Shown piece after piece: positions 48,230 to 60,639 of a stretch of DNA of 64,000 bases. A program made the position numbers and the translations under genes. Where the stretch lies: contig MU129050.1 in the NCBI GenBank assembly GCA_014904985.1, positions 62,001 to 126,000 of the forward strand. The letters are read 5' to 3'. Each line of letters opens with the position of its first letter. The first letter of the stretch is position 1. This DNA comes from Hydnum rufescens UP504 (Eukaryota; Basidiomycota; Agaricomycetes; Cantharellales; Hydnaceae). The notes beneath the pieces are model-generated. The model was not told the DNA's origin. It made no database searches and saw nothing but the letters and a program-made list of their open reading frames with translations.

Positions 48230-49600
48230 AGCGGAGCACCAGATACAACAAAGCTCAGAACGACACCCTATTGATACCTGTGCCCGCTGCAAGAGAGGTC
48301 CACTCTTTTTTTGGCACGGATATTGCCACGGTAACAGCCGAATGTGTGGCCTGCAATAGTTCTTAGTTTCAGGCCAAAGGCACAACGCCTAAAAACGGTG
48401 GCTAGAGTATGAGTGGAGCGTAAGAGCTGATCAGAAACTGCCGGCTGACCTTGCCGCTGGACTTCTCGGAGACTTGGTCCCTCCAGCGCAAGTCCCGACA
48501 ATTGCCCCCACGCCGCGTCTCGCTTCCATTCCCCCGCCTCTCCCGCCCCAGATATGGAGTTATGGTCCATATGAATGCATTGTGTTATCGGTGGCCCAGC
48601 TGAAACAAGTATCCCACCCTCGGTTTAGTGGATCCTCCCGGTAGTTGATTAAGGCCTGTTCGGATACCCCAGAAACGTTTCAAAGAAACGCGTTTCTCAA
48701 CATAAAAACGGCGAAACGTTTCGGGTCGTTTTGCCATTTTTATATTGAGAAACGCGTTTCTTCGAAACGTTTCTGGGGTATCCGAACAGGCCCTAATGCC
48801 GCCGGCCATGAACCACTGAATCGCGAGACATATCTGGCGCCAAGAATTCAGATAGAACACAATTGACTACCGTTGTTTGCTTGTGGGCATTACCAGTTGC
48901 ATATCACTAGTATATCTGTGAAGCTCATACTGCAGCTCTGGATCCTCACATTCCCCCTATTTTGACAAATGAATGCACAGAGTTCTCCTCTGCCCAAATC
49001 TTCTCTCCTCTCGCACCAATAGATTCAATGCTATATTGTGCCATGTGCCCATCTGAATGATGCCCAATAAGCACAGTTGGTATGGACTATAAGTTCTCAA
49101 ATGAAAATGCAGAAGGTCTGCTTTATGACAAGATTCTGGATTTCTTGCAAGCCGAGAATGTTACAACTGGCCAAGTCGTAGGACCGTGAGGTGTGAAGCC
49201 CGCCCGCCCACCTCCAGATTGCCCGTCCCGCCCGACAGTCAATCAGCGCGTCCTATGCACCTGATTTGCTTCGCAAACCACACAAATGCAGGCCAGGAGT
49301 AACGATTCTCGCGCAACGATGAGCGAACGAATCGCTACCCCTCCAACTCAGGTCGTTTGTTTCTTCCGCAATTGTGCGCCATCTAGGGCAATTAGGCTTA
49401 GGGCTCACCACTTGTTTATCTAATTTGACTGCGCTGATTGCACTGCTGTGCGTTCTCATAGGGCCGAAACATCTTTGGTGACTTAGCGAGTTCAAAGAGT
49501 TCTATCATAGATGATCCTTGATCGTTTCGACCAACCACGTGCATTACAACTGTATTGGATCTTGCCTCCCATGCTAATTGCACGCGACTCTAACTTCATC
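48230..49600. other. Intergenic with a MITE
   Basis: Separates the RNA polymerase start from the end of the mitochondrial carrier gene. Besides the MITE at 48653-48793 nothing is supported. The minus frame 48268-48570 is open but unrecognised and partly overlaps the likely promoter. Confidence 0.45.
48653..48793. mobile_element. Tourist-like MITE (PIF/Harbinger type)
   Basis: A 141-bp non-coding element with long terminal inverted repeats: ggcctgttcggataccccag at the left and ctggggtatccgaacaggcc at the right. Inner arms are built of gaaacg / cgtttc words (agaaacgcgtttctcaa and ttgagaaacgcgtttct), so most of the element can fold on itself. It is flanked by taa on both sides (48650-48652 and 48794-48796), the 3-bp target duplication of the PIF/Harbinger group. 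The two arms differ slightly, by a caaa/tt change. It depends on a transposase elsewhere; none is in the window. Confidence 0.85.
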
Positions 49601-50931
49601 TCAGGACTTTCATAATCGCTTCATAGGCGGTGAAGACAATGCCACCCGAGAGCTACATTGAGTGCACATAAGACGTCATCAGCGAGTGGACTCCACTTTC
49701 TCACAATAAACTCACCACGAGACGAGTCAAGCGGGGCGTTGTTCCCGTCCAGAACCTCATTACTCCTTCCTCTGTAAAGATCCGATACGCACAATGGAAT
49801 GAATTGCGGTATTTTTTTGAGCTTCGAGGGTTTGCATGCGTGTCTTGATGACACTATGGATACGAGTGAGAATTCGCCGGGACGGAACAACATAAACTTT
49901 GCAGACTCCAATGGCATCGTCGTGTATACTGTCACGAGACCAGCTATTCCCCCAATCGCGAACGTCAAGCTCGAAGGCAAAGCTTGTCCTGGTCGAACGT
50001 TTCCCTGAACAAATTGTTTCAGCGTTGCGTAGGTCGTGAACCGGACTGCTGAATTCGCTCCTTGTCGTGCCATCTGCAATGAAATACCGTCAGCATCCAT
50101 TATGATCCCGTGCAATGGCACCTACGACTGGAAAAAGTCCACGATATATCCCTCGGATGCCCTCTTCCTTCACGATGACAGAAGTTCCATGGATGAGCCC
50201 TTTGAACCGTGGTTTGGACGAATGCGAATCATCGATGAGCTTGGTCCTGAGAAGCTATCCCAGTCAGCGACCTGGTCATTAACGATGAAAGAAAGAGATA
50301 AAACATTCATACTTAATCGTTTCAGAGGGAGTGACGGCAATTATCGCTTCGGTCATCCCCGCACCCAAACCCGCTGGATACCTACAAGTGAGTGTGAAGA
50401 TTCCCACGTAATGAAACTCATGGGCAATTACCCAAGAGACTACGTGGCGCACTGATTTTTCCCTACGAGCGTCTGAGTAAATTTGACATAGTCCTCGTGA
50501 ATCGGATGGTCTGACTTACGTTCTTATCCTGTAAGAGGCCCTTGAAATAATCGTAAGTGACAAAGCGTACCCCCGCTTTCATGGCATTTCCGATCACGAG
50601 AGCACCGCATCCAGCATAGAGTCCTCGCAAACCCTTCTCCCGCAATGTACTGGTAATAATGGTGATGGGTCCTTCCTTGAATGATAGAAATTTTATTCTC
50701 CGTGAGGATTGATAGACGTCATGACACACACTCTGGCGACGCCCTTGCGTGCGAACTGAGATCGCGTCTTCACGAACTCGGTGCTGCACCAAGAGGTTAA
50801 TGTAGGATACACCTTATGATTTACGGGGCTCACGGATACGTCACGAAAGCCTCTATCGCACCCGCCGATGTCCCTGCGATGAATGAATGCAGAGGCTTGT
50901 CTTTTGGGGCTTTTGTTGACATTGTTGACAT
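49601..50931 (-). CDS. Mitochondrial carrier, citrate/tricarboxylate type, with one-base frame break
   Basis: An inner-membrane exchanger of the SLC25 family, closest in feel to citrate carriers (CTP1). Starts at the ATG at 50931 (MSTMSTKAPKDKPLHSF), then IAGTSAGAIEAFVTYP. The three carrier signatures are STEFVKTRSQ, VTPSETIKTK and TMPLDVIKTRMQ. Between them are LREKGLRGLYAGCGALVIGN, GVRFVTYDYFKGLL, TSVIVKEEGIRGIYRGLFP, and MARQGANSAVRFTTYATLKQ. It ends LSGGIVFTAYEAIMKVLR at 49601. Splicing is consistent except near 49812: a run of seven A (coding strand) gives LEAQKN and a stop, while an eighth A would continue into the expected YRNSFHCAYRIFTEEG. Either the base count is wrong or the copy is broken. 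Confidence 0.82.
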
Positions 50932-53696
50932 TTCCAGTCGGGGTGAGCCTCGGAAGCAAAGTCTGACGTGACATACATAACAAGGCAGTCTACAACACTT
51001 TTCGTTTCTTTGTTTTTCTACAAATGGGATTCCCCTGGCACCCTGCCTCCTGCGTATCTGAAGTTGGTTCGAGGGCTTCCGTCATAGCTCGGAACTGGAG
51101 TGGATGACAATGTCGATAAGCAAGGAGTCAGTTATTGGGCCATATTTTGGTTGATTCCATGTACGGACGTTGGTATTCCCTTCACATCGGAAATCAAGAT
51201 CTCCCGTTGTTCTCAAATCCAAATAAAGGGTGCCGCCATCCTAGGACACCCTAAATATGTGGACAGATATCCTCAATTGGTTGTTGGAGCTGGATTGCCA
51301 CAGTGCCTGAGGACTGTAAGCCGTATACAGTAATTTCAGGACATAGATATTACACTTGTTCCCGTGGTGCCTTTTTTTTTCATCTCCGGTCACTTCAGCA
51401 GGCGCATGACCAATTATGATAGAGACAAAGAGATAAAGCTGATAGACATCATAGTGCTCTATATATTTTGTAAATTAGTTAGTGGTCTAATGGCAGCTGG
51501 AAATAGAAGAGATATTGTACGATCAAATAAATCATTTTCACCCATCTCTCGATCTCGGTAACAGCATTTTAAAGGGTATACGTGCACTTCTACAACACAC
51601 AGCGGGTAGTCATCACTGGCGCCTCATAATCATAAGGTGAGATGTTGTATTTTTTAGAAACACCGTCGGGCTCTTTGCGGCGCTACAACCTTCGCGCGAA
51701 GATCATCAAATTCCGGATCCATGAGGCGAGAGCCCTTGATGGAGGTGCCTTTTGCAGTAAGACCCAGCTGGCACCACTCTGATTTGGACTAGCCGAGGAG
51801 CCCGCTCTTGATCATGGGAATACTGCTGTACCACTCGAATGGACTTAGGGATGTGCTACCTGTACATTATTTATGATCCTACCAACGAGGAGTCTGGACA
51901 ATTGAAAGAACCACTTGAATCCCCGATTTCATCGATGAAGGCGCTTGGATCTATCTATTCTGATGGATATTATATCCATGAGAGGGCTAAAGGGCTCGGC
52001 TGAAGAGAAATATGTCCGCGCACAGGCCACGGAGTCGTGGCCCGTAAGTTCTAGCTTCTGATAAAGTTTCGATCTCTAAGTGTTTCACCTTATCACCGTA
52101 TTATGTTCCCCCATGGCTGCATACCATTTCGAAATTCATCGTCTGTAAAAACGATAATGTGATAACTATTCGGCAGCCATTACTTACGCTATGTCTCTCG
52201 CATGACGTGCCATGCTTGTTGGGGACAAGCACGGCTGACGAGCCAGGGACAGGAGAATTAGGAATGCTGTAATTCAGACGGAAACACCACCTCACAAACG
52301 ATGGTGTCGGGTGTGGACTTCAGTAGGACGGCTCGTGCAATGATCCACATCACTCTACATTTTGGTGTTTATAATGCTTTGCAAGCGTATCCAGATCTAA
52401 TCGTTGGAGATCGCACCTAACGCGCAGACGCTAGCAAGCGGGGCTTCGGAAGCGACTACATCTGCTGAACCAGAGCGAACTGAGGAAATGATATGAACCA
52501 GCACATTCGGGAGACCATAGAAAAGCCCTGAAGCTGGGTTGTAGTAGCCCCACAAAATATCACATGGCCATCAAGAAAGGGGAATTCCAAGTGCGGGAGG
52601 CATGAATTAATAATAAGAGACGAGGGTAAAAGCACTGGACTGTATCTCATTCGAGATAAGGCGGTGGGAAGGAAGCAGAGGAAACATCAATCTTCGCACC
52701 AACTCATCGGTTAGAGCAAGCATCCCATATGGATGGCTCGAATTGAATATTAGGCACAAAACATGGGGTTCACAATGAAATTAGCCGCCACGCTCCGAGC
52801 TGCTTGGAGAGATCAAAACGAAATCACCAATTGGGAATCCATACCAGCCAGTAATAATATAACTACCCACGTCATCATCGTTAGAGTACTGTATGGCAAC
52901 GCGTACCCTCTGAACCGTAGATGGGGAGCACGCGATGTTCAGTGTTTAGTTCCTCTTCCCCGCACATCCACAGCATTCATCTTGCTCGTCAAGTAGCACT
53001 ACTGCTCGATGGAGTCTTACCGAAGACCCACACCAGGGGGGCCTAACCCCCACACTCTACTGCTATGGGCCGAGAGCGTTCAGGGACTGTCTGGAACGTG
53101 TTCCATGGCTCTGGACCTTATAAGGGACATGCTCCAGAACGCGTCCGGTTCCGGATGCTGGCATCGTCTCCCATGAAAGAAATGCGTAGACGTGGGTTCA
53201 ACACAAGGCTCACACGCACCTCAGAGGTATTCCCGAAATCACTCACCCCTGCGGACAAATGACAAACAATTCCGTCGATGTGTATGACTGGGAAGTCGCC
53301 GTGCTCAGATGCATTGAGCACCATGATTGGACAAGGCTGTGCGACTGCGCGTCAAACTCATTGCTGTTTCCGGCAACTGACCACTGCTATTGGCCATAAG
53401 AGAATTTGTCGTGATGCATCATTATGTTCCCCATCACACTTGGATCCGCCCCTGCGAACTGGGGCATCATATTGTTGCTGAAATCGAAATATCGAAATCT
53501 TTGATTTAAGTGCTTGTGCCGGAAATCAAGATGCGGTGGGTGCCTAAGGCCGTATAGAGAAATTGCGAATTACAGTGTGCAAAAGGGAGGAGCAGACTAC
53601 ATTTGGGTCGAGGACATTAGGGTTTACGGTGACAGAGTACGTGACAGCTGTCTACGCGCTCAGACCGGAAGTTACCGCCAACGTTGTCAAGGCCCG
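50932..53696. other. 2.8-kb region with no confident gene
   Basis: No domain could be recognised in any frame. One minus-strand stretch at about 51670-51780 reads WCQLGLTAKGTSIKGSRL and then MDPEFDDLRAKVVAPQRARR, preceded by a possible acceptor (ggctag). It has the feel of a real exon of an unknown or decayed gene, but I cannot extend it. The small plus-strand frame 53065-53262 is unrecognised. The part after about 53560 leads into the uroporphyrinogen synthase gene. Confidence 0.35.
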
Positions 53697-54699
53697 ATGC
53701 CTTCCAAGGCGGTCATCTTCTGTAAGGCGCGAGATGAGGAGGCGGATATGGACTCCTATGCCACGGCTCTAGAGCGTGAGGGCTATTTGACATGGTTTAT
53801 TCCGGTGTTGGAACATGGAGCCACAAACCTCGGTTCGTTGGAGCGTGTTATGCGCGATGGGCCAAATAGTCGATTTGGAGGAGTGATTGTCACGAGTGCA
53901 CGAGCCGCTGAAATGTGGAATCAGATCGGACAGAGGATTCTTGATTCGGGAACGATAAGCGAGCTGGGTTTGCTGTTGTCCTTGGTATTCTTCCATTGGA
54001 ACGCTATAATTAATTTTCGTTTATCGGTCCCAGATGAAGAGTGGTCTCGATTGCCGTTCTATGTGATTGGTCGTGCCACGGCGAGAGCATTGAAAGAATC
54101 GAAATATCTCCCCAGAGACTCTCCATTCACACCCACAATTACTCTCGGTGCTGATGAGTCTGGTTCTGGAGACAAACTGGCTCGCTTCATCGTGTCTGAC
54201 TATCCTAATCGATGGGCTGGAAAACCATTGCCTTTGCTCTACCTCACAGGGGACAAGACAACAGGCATTCTTGCATCCACCTTGACCGCTGATGGCCTTG
54301 ATATCCATCCTGCTCAAGTGTATAAGACGTGGACGCGAGAAAGTTTTAATAACGACGTAAATCCTATAATCGAATGGCTGAGGGATGGTAAGGTCCATCG
54401 TTCTGTGCTCAGCCATACCCTCATGTTGCAAGTTTCAAGGGCCAGAAGTGCAATCACTCTGGATCGTGTTTTTCGCCCCTTCAAGCTCCAAAGCTGTGCT
54501 CCCAACGATAAGACGCCACTTCGATCTTGCGTCGAGTTCGGAATCCAACGAATCTGGCCGATTATTCACGCGGGTCGCTGCTATTGGCCCCACCACGGCG
54601 GCTTTTCTTCGGGAGAGAGAACATTTGCGAGTGGATGTCGTCCCAGCACAGCCTCGACCCCTCGCACTCGCGGAAAGCATACGTGGTGCGGATTCGTAG
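53697..54699 (+). CDS. Uroporphyrinogen-III synthase
   Basis: Closes hydroxymethylbilane into uroporphyrinogen III in heme synthesis, in the cytosol. Starts MPSKAVIFCKARDEEADMDS at 53697. An upstream in-frame stretch from 53514 has no family resemblance, and its first Met is unlikely to be the start. Then GYLTWFIPVLEHG, RFGGVIVTSARAAEMWNQIG, an intron (gtttgc...cccag) joining SEL to DEEWSRLPFYVIGRATARAL, LPLLYLTGDKTTGILASTL, VYKTWTRESF, a second intron (gtaagg...caag), WIVFFAPSSSKAVLPTI, LFTRVAAIGPTTAAFLRE, ending ALAESIRGADS. This is the usual HEM4 two-lobe order with conserved VTSxRA and FxxPSS words. About 270 residues, normal length. Confidence 0.87.
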
Positions 54700-55226
54700 A
54701 CATAGTTCCTGCGGACCTTGGACGACGTTCCCCCTAGCACATTGGACCTCGTGCCAGGTCCGAAGAGTGTATACGCTTGCCAAGAAAGGTCGCCTCGTGT
54801 TTATTTTACTCACGAGAAGCCGTTTGCCCTACCAATTTGGGAACGAACGATCCCACAAATTGGCGTTGTTTAGCAACTAGTAGTGGCAGGTAGTGTCCAC
54901 CATGGGGCATGGAATAGCTAGCATTAGGGTTGCCTGGAGATGATGTGCCGGATGGGGGATGGGTGTGGGCCAAATGTTTCAAGAAAAATGTATTTTCGGT
55001 TGTCGTTACCGGGGTCCTTGTGAAAAGTTGATCAATAGAGGTCCTAGGCGCGTCCAATTTCCTTCTCTTGTTCTCCTCGGAACTCGCCCTCCTCCCTTCC
55101 GTTTCCACACTCCTCGCCTCGTCGCTCAATCTTGAGGGGATTTTCGAGGGCTACGCAAGTCACAGTGAGCGCGTTGTTGACGCACGTCCCGGCTCGCTGG
55201 GGAGCTCCTAACGCAGTTTTGGCAGT
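54700..55226. other. Intergenic, heme gene to kinase
   Basis: A minus-strand frame at 54806-55129 (SSEENKRRKLDAPRTSIDQL) is open but begins with TTG and shows no known domain. It may be chance or an uncharacterised small gene. The right end is the kinase upstream region. Confidence 0.4.
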
Positions 55227-58200
55227 ATGACCACTGTCCAATCAAACTCGACCGCACACAGAGTCCAGTGGGTGAACCGTAACGACGAGGCACCCATGGA
55301 GGGCGACAGGGATTTCGGGACCCCGTCTCATCGTTATCCAACATCACCCGCTACTACAACGTCCCTTCAACTTCCACTAAATGCATCACCATCACATAGA
55401 CCTGCTTCTACTGTCATGTACGCTTCCCCAGTCCCCACATCGCCTGTTTATTCTCCTTCTGGCTCCACTCGCAAACGTGCTTCGCATTCTGTTACAATTT
55501 CATCAGCGCCATCACAACCCACTGTCCCCTCATACCCTGATGTTTCCTCTCATCCAGCTGCAGTTGCTTACGCTGCCGCGCATCCCAAGCGGCCAATCCC
55601 TCGCTTCGGACCATATCTTCTTCTTCAGACCCTTGGCGAGGGCGAGTTCGGAAAAGTCAAGTTGGGATTACATGGTGAATGGGGCGAGGAAGTCGCAGTC
55701 AAGCTCATAAGACGAGGCAGTGTTGATAATGCTGTCCGCTATGAGTAAGGTCGAGCGTGAGATTGAGGTTCTTCGGGTATGTTTAGTCCCCAAACAGCTT
55801 GGACGCCACCTTGCTGACCTGGTGTTAATCATCAACACAGACCATCAAACACCCGAATATCGTTCGTCTATACGACGTTATTGAAACCGACAAATACATT
55901 GGGATCGTTTTAGAGTATGCCTCGGGTGGCGAACTCTTCGACCACATCCTGGCACATAGGTTCCTCAAAGAGAAGGATGCAAGCAAGTTGTTTGCGCAAC
56001 TTATTTCAGGCGTATCCTATTGCCACGCCAAAAAGATCGTCCACAGAGACCTCAAGCTCGAAAACTTGCTCCTAGACCGTAACCGCAACGTCATCATCAC
56101 GGATTTTGGATTTGCCAACCGGTTCGAACATCGTGCTGATGATCTTATGCAAACCAGCTGCGGCAGCCCTTGTTATGCTGCTCCGGAGCTTGTTATCTCA
56201 GAGGGACTCTACGTTGGCTCCGCCGTCGACATTTGGTCATGCGGGGTGATTCTGTACGCTATGCTCGCCGGCTACCTTCCCTTTGACGATGATCCCGCGA
56301 ATCCCGATGGCGACAACATCAATCTTTTGTACAAATACATCGTCAATACCCCCCTTACTTTCCCCGACTACATTTCGCCAGAAGCAAGAGACTTACTGAG
56401 CATAATGCTGGTGCCTGATCCGGCTAAACGGAGCGATCTCGCCACGATTATGGCCCACCCGTGGCTAGCACAGTATATATCATTATTCCAGCACTCCGTG
56501 CGAGACTTAGAACAGGCTGCGCACGCCCAGCAGCAAGAGAAGCGTGCCGCTTACCAGCGGCAGATGCGCGAGCGGGTAGCGCAGCTGCCGTCTGCGACGT
56601 CACCTCGTGCGCTTCAACCACCCGTCCCCTCCCGAAGCAGGTCCGGGCGAGACCAGAATCCCGGAATGCTATATGAGCCTGCCCCGCCCCCCGAACCAGC
56701 ACTCTACTCATCTCCCTCGCCTAGTCGACGAGCCGTCATTAATTCATTCAACATCCCTCTCTCAACGCCAGCTCCTGTGGACAATGATTTCCCCTATATT
56801 CCTGACTATCAGCTTGGCGGCGAAGTAGATCCAAGAACGAGGAAGGAGTCTACTCGATCGCGATCCTCCAAACGCGTGGCGGGTCGTCCCCTGCCTCACC
56901 TAAAATTGCACCAATGCCAGGTTCCTCTGAAAAGAAACGGAGGGCCGGAGGACAGCGTCATACTATTCAACTAGAGTACGACGGCGGTCCGACCGTCATC
57001 TCTCCCCCCACACCCTCTACAAAAGTTGATTCACCCTCCCGTTCGCGGGTCCCGGTCCCCGTCGTTCAGGACCCTGTCGAGATGCAGATTCCCACAGCAC
57101 CTCCCACACCCCCGCCCGAAGAAATCGGTGATATCCCCGATGCGGATGTCGAGGTCTTTACGCAGGACGTGCCCAAGGAACCCTCGCATCCCAAAGAGCC
57201 GTTGAGACCTCGTGACGCCATTAACCCCAATACTAAAGAGCTTCCTTCACCTCCAGTCTCTACCAAGTCTCCCAAGGTCTCCGACCCTGCATCGCCTGTC
57301 CCCCTCCCACGTACTCGAAGCAGTGTCGAATTCAAACCATCGTCTCCATCTTCCACACGTGCCCGTCAGAATGGTGCATCTTCTTCCCCAACCCACTCGC
57401 AGACTACCCCCACGCTGGCCGAGGCACCCCTGGTGGTTCCTGAAACTGTGTATCTGCCTCCCAAAGCTCAAGATGCTGAAGAGCCCCATTCACCCTCAAG
57501 GGCCACCACTCCTCCCCAGGCAGTCCTCGCTCCCTCGGAATCCTCCGCTCCTAGCTCGACATCACGGAGTGAAAGTGGGCGGCATCGTCGTGGGTTGTCT
57601 ATGGATAAGTTTGGTCTCAGCAAGTTGTTGAATGTCACTCATAATGGACATCATGCCGGATCGAATGGGGTGCTACCGCCATCCTCTCAGAGTACGACGT
57701 CATCCAGTGATGTCAATGTTGTGTCCAAGCCAAGTTCGAAGCCCCCAACTTCAGGACCTAAGAAGAAGGCAGGCCCCCCTACATTGCGGACGAGGATTTC
57801 CGCAACATTGTCGAGGAAACCATCAAATGATGCCGCCTCGGTCACGAGCGAGAAGAGTTCAGGAAAAAAGTCGAGGCGTAAGACGCTTAGCCTGATGATT
57901 TCAGACCCATTGACAAAGTCCGTCTGTACGCCATGTTCTCGGTTCATGAATCTAATGTCTTCGCAGGTCTTTCCGTTCTCGCGCGGCTTCTCGAGGGCAT
58001 GCTGCCACTAACGAGAAGCCAAAGGAGCCTCATACTGCTACCACGGGGACATTCCACGATGTGCTGTCCCCCGTCGAGCCTTCTGCAAGCTTCCAGTCTC
58101 CTGCGCCTCCCGGAGATATTCCCCAATTCCTTCCGCCCGTGTTCGATGAGCCTATCCGTGGCGTTCCAACTGTGTCCACCGGCAAGTCTAGGAAGGTTAT

Positions 58201-59193
58201 GGACTGGTTCCGCAAAAAGAGCCTTGCAACAGTGATATGTCAAATGGTATAGTATCCGACAAGGAATCCGAGATCGCGTACTCTTCCAGGACAATTCAAA
58301 CCACTCCTCAGGTGGTGATTACCACCCCTGGTGCCCTTCCATCGTCACCCTGGCCTGGCCGCCGCGTTCCTTCTGGAAATAGCGAAGCATCTGGGTCGAC
58401 GGAGGGTCCTACCGGTCTGCCAACGCCTTCTCTTCTAACCGCCTCCATAACTGCTCCAACACTGTCTTCCGATCGCCATGAGCCGTCAGCACCAACATTC
58501 AATAAGGCGCTGCTTCGTATTCATCGTGGTGCGGTTGATCAAAGCACGATTACGAGCGGGAATCCACCTGAGGTATTCGCCCACGTCACGAGTGTCCTAC
58601 GCGCGATGGGCATCGAGTTGACGCCGGAGACTCCTTTCAAGTATCGATGTGTTCGTCACAAGCGACGTAAGGATGCATATGGCCCTCCGCCTGCAGGTGT
58701 TACGGCCTTGCAACTAAGTGGCTCGGCGGCATCGAACGGTGTACGTTTTTTCGGTCTGATATTCAAGTTTGATACTTATGGTATTATTAAAGCAGGTAGA
58801 CAAACGTGGCCTTCCTCTCCCGTCTCACCACTCCATGAGTGGAACGGGAGGAATACTGAAGGGTTCCTTCTTCGGAGAGGGGCATCGCAGGTATCACATA
58901 CTGGATCGGTGAAGAATCGAACATTGCACGCACACCCCAATCTGGAGCCCCGTGACTTCATCCCCTTCTCGCCTACTACGCCTGACACCCCCAATATGCA
59001 AGTATCCGATTCAATTTCGCGTTCCGTGGAACCTCTTTATGGAGATCCTAGCCAAGATACCGGTGACGAAGTGCGATTCAGCGTCGAGCTCACGAAGCTC
59101 GACCGCCTAGAGGACACATACAGTCTGGATATCCGCAGATTGAAGGGGCATTTGCGGAGTTATAAATTCCTTTACGACACACTCAGAGAGTAG
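55227..59193 (+). CDS. Ser/Thr kinase of the KIN1/KIN4 (CAMKL) type with KA1-like end; two frame breaks
   Basis: A large kinase, probably acting in polarity or mitotic-exit control. The N-terminus is Ser/Pro rich from [10 protein letters not shown]. The kinase domain runs from [18 protein letters not shown] through [78 protein letters not shown] and ends MAHPWL. A long disordered middle follows, with several short introns. The C-terminus ([38 protein letters not shown], then [19 protein letters not shown] and [13 protein letters not shown]) fits a KA1 membrane-binding domain. Near 55740 an extra T breaks the frame between DNAVR and [12 protein letters not shown], and near 58226 one base is missing before [13 protein letters not shown]. 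No plausible intron repairs either. All catalytic residues are present. Confidence 0.8.
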
Positions 59194-60150
59194 GTCAACT
59201 CCCATTTCGTGTGAATCATGGGACTCACGTTTGCTTGTCCCGCCAGTCGGTCTGATATCTCAAGATAATTCCACTCTGGTAGTTCATATACAATATGCCA
59301 CATGCTCTCTGACATTGTTGCAATTTACTCTCAGTTTGATGACTAGTCTGCGCTAATTCTTCACTGTTTCATTGGCCTATATTCCTTCCCTTCCCTTTCA
59401 TGAACAGGACCAATGTGTTCGTGGTAATTACCGACGGAGAACCCCACACGTACAACCAGCTTCTCCCCATTCATCGTCCATTGCAATGTACTCTCACCCA
59501 ATCCGGGCGCATTCGACTCTCGTCTTCTTCCTCATTTACATAGTTTTTCGTACACCGAACTTGTTATCCGCGCTCTTCATATGCCGTGCCTCTATGCCAC
59601 GTCCTTATCATCTCTAATCTATTTTCACCCATGGCTCGAGACTGCTGACTTAATTTCGAGGGCTATCTTCGGAGACGCGAAGGAATTAACATCCTTCTGG
59701 ATTGGCACCTTGATTTCTCGTTGAATCCTTATCGTTCTATATTTGAGTGAATCGGCACTTGCGGTTACACTGTTACAGCCCTCCGAAAGCCTGAGTCAAT
59801 GGCGCGAGATTTCAGAGAATGTTGCTGCTAGGCCGATCCTTCAGTTTTGCGATTTCTCCAAGCGGGAACGTATGGTCCAACCACCTCAAGTCGAGTTATG
59901 GTTCTCTTTTAACAACCTCACCAGACGCGCTCTATATGCATCCCAATTAAGGAATGTGAGAAGTACTGCTAACCCACTGAGATGGCTACGATTTCTTGGG
60001 TATGCTATATACGGACGACAAGGCCATCTCTCCACATCGAATGCAGGCCCGGAGATTGATGACCGCTTGGCCGCAATAGCCTACCCATACTATTTTTGTC
60101 TCACACGGCAAGTTGGACAGTTTGACAGGAAGATGCACGAAGATTGGTGT
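58250..60150. repeat. Segmental duplication, block A
   Basis: Covers the kinase C-terminus, its 3' flank and the first part of the HNH gene. Matches 62139-63997 in the same order and orientation, with many point differences and small indels. Flank words shared include ctctgacattgttgcaatttac, gatgactagtctgcgc and tcgagactgct. Block A keeps the open kinase C-terminus, while block B keeps the open HNH start. Confidence 0.85.
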
Positions 60151-60378
60151 TGAGTTTGTCAGCCTATTCAGATGAACCCCGCCTTGTCGATGGATGACAG
60201 GACATCAGAGGCGTCGGTTATGACTGACCGTGGAGCTGATTTCGGAACAAGAGTCACTCAGCGAGATGTGGCGTGCGTGGTGACTGGCGACGAAGTCTGG
60301 AACTGTGATGCGTGCCACCTTCCCCATTCGAAAGGGGATGATGTATGTTTTATATCTCTTGTCTCCGCAATGTTCTGA
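59872..60378 (+). pseudogene. HNH-domain gene, broken copy 1
   Basis: The frame from the ATG at 59872 reads VQPPQVELWFSFNNLTRRAL, then NPLRWLRFLGYAIYGRQGHL and DDRLAAIAYPYYF, where an extra T in a T-run (near 60093) shifts the frame; the copy near 63960 lacks it. Further on, 60172-60378 gives RVTQRDVACVVTG and then WNCDACHLPHSKGDD. That is the fungal HNH_2-type nuclease core (CVVTG...CDACHLxPHSKGDxY). The core here lacks one residue before PHSKGD compared with the pattern I expect. I take the two pieces as one decayed gene. It lies in the duplicated block behind the kinase. Confidence 0.6.
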
Positions 60379-60639
60379 CTTTGCAAGGCTTCGTCAATCA
60401 CGCCCAAGAACAGATGGGGATTGCCCTGCCTATTACGATAATATTGAAGACGAAGGGGAAGATGATCGGAATCAGCTTTTGGGACGTGCACTAGGTCATA
60501 CCGGTGCAGCAGAGGCGTCAACGAGTGCTCAAGCTTTTCCACACGTCCCCTCCCTCCGCCGCAGGGGACCCATACAGCCTACTGGGCAAGAGCAAGCAAG
60601 GCGTCTCGAAGAAATTACTGGGGAGACTACGAACGAGGC

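Noticed and set aside
54806..55129. Small minus-strand gene
   Set aside because: Starts with TTG, no homology recognised, overlaps likely promoter and UTR sequence.
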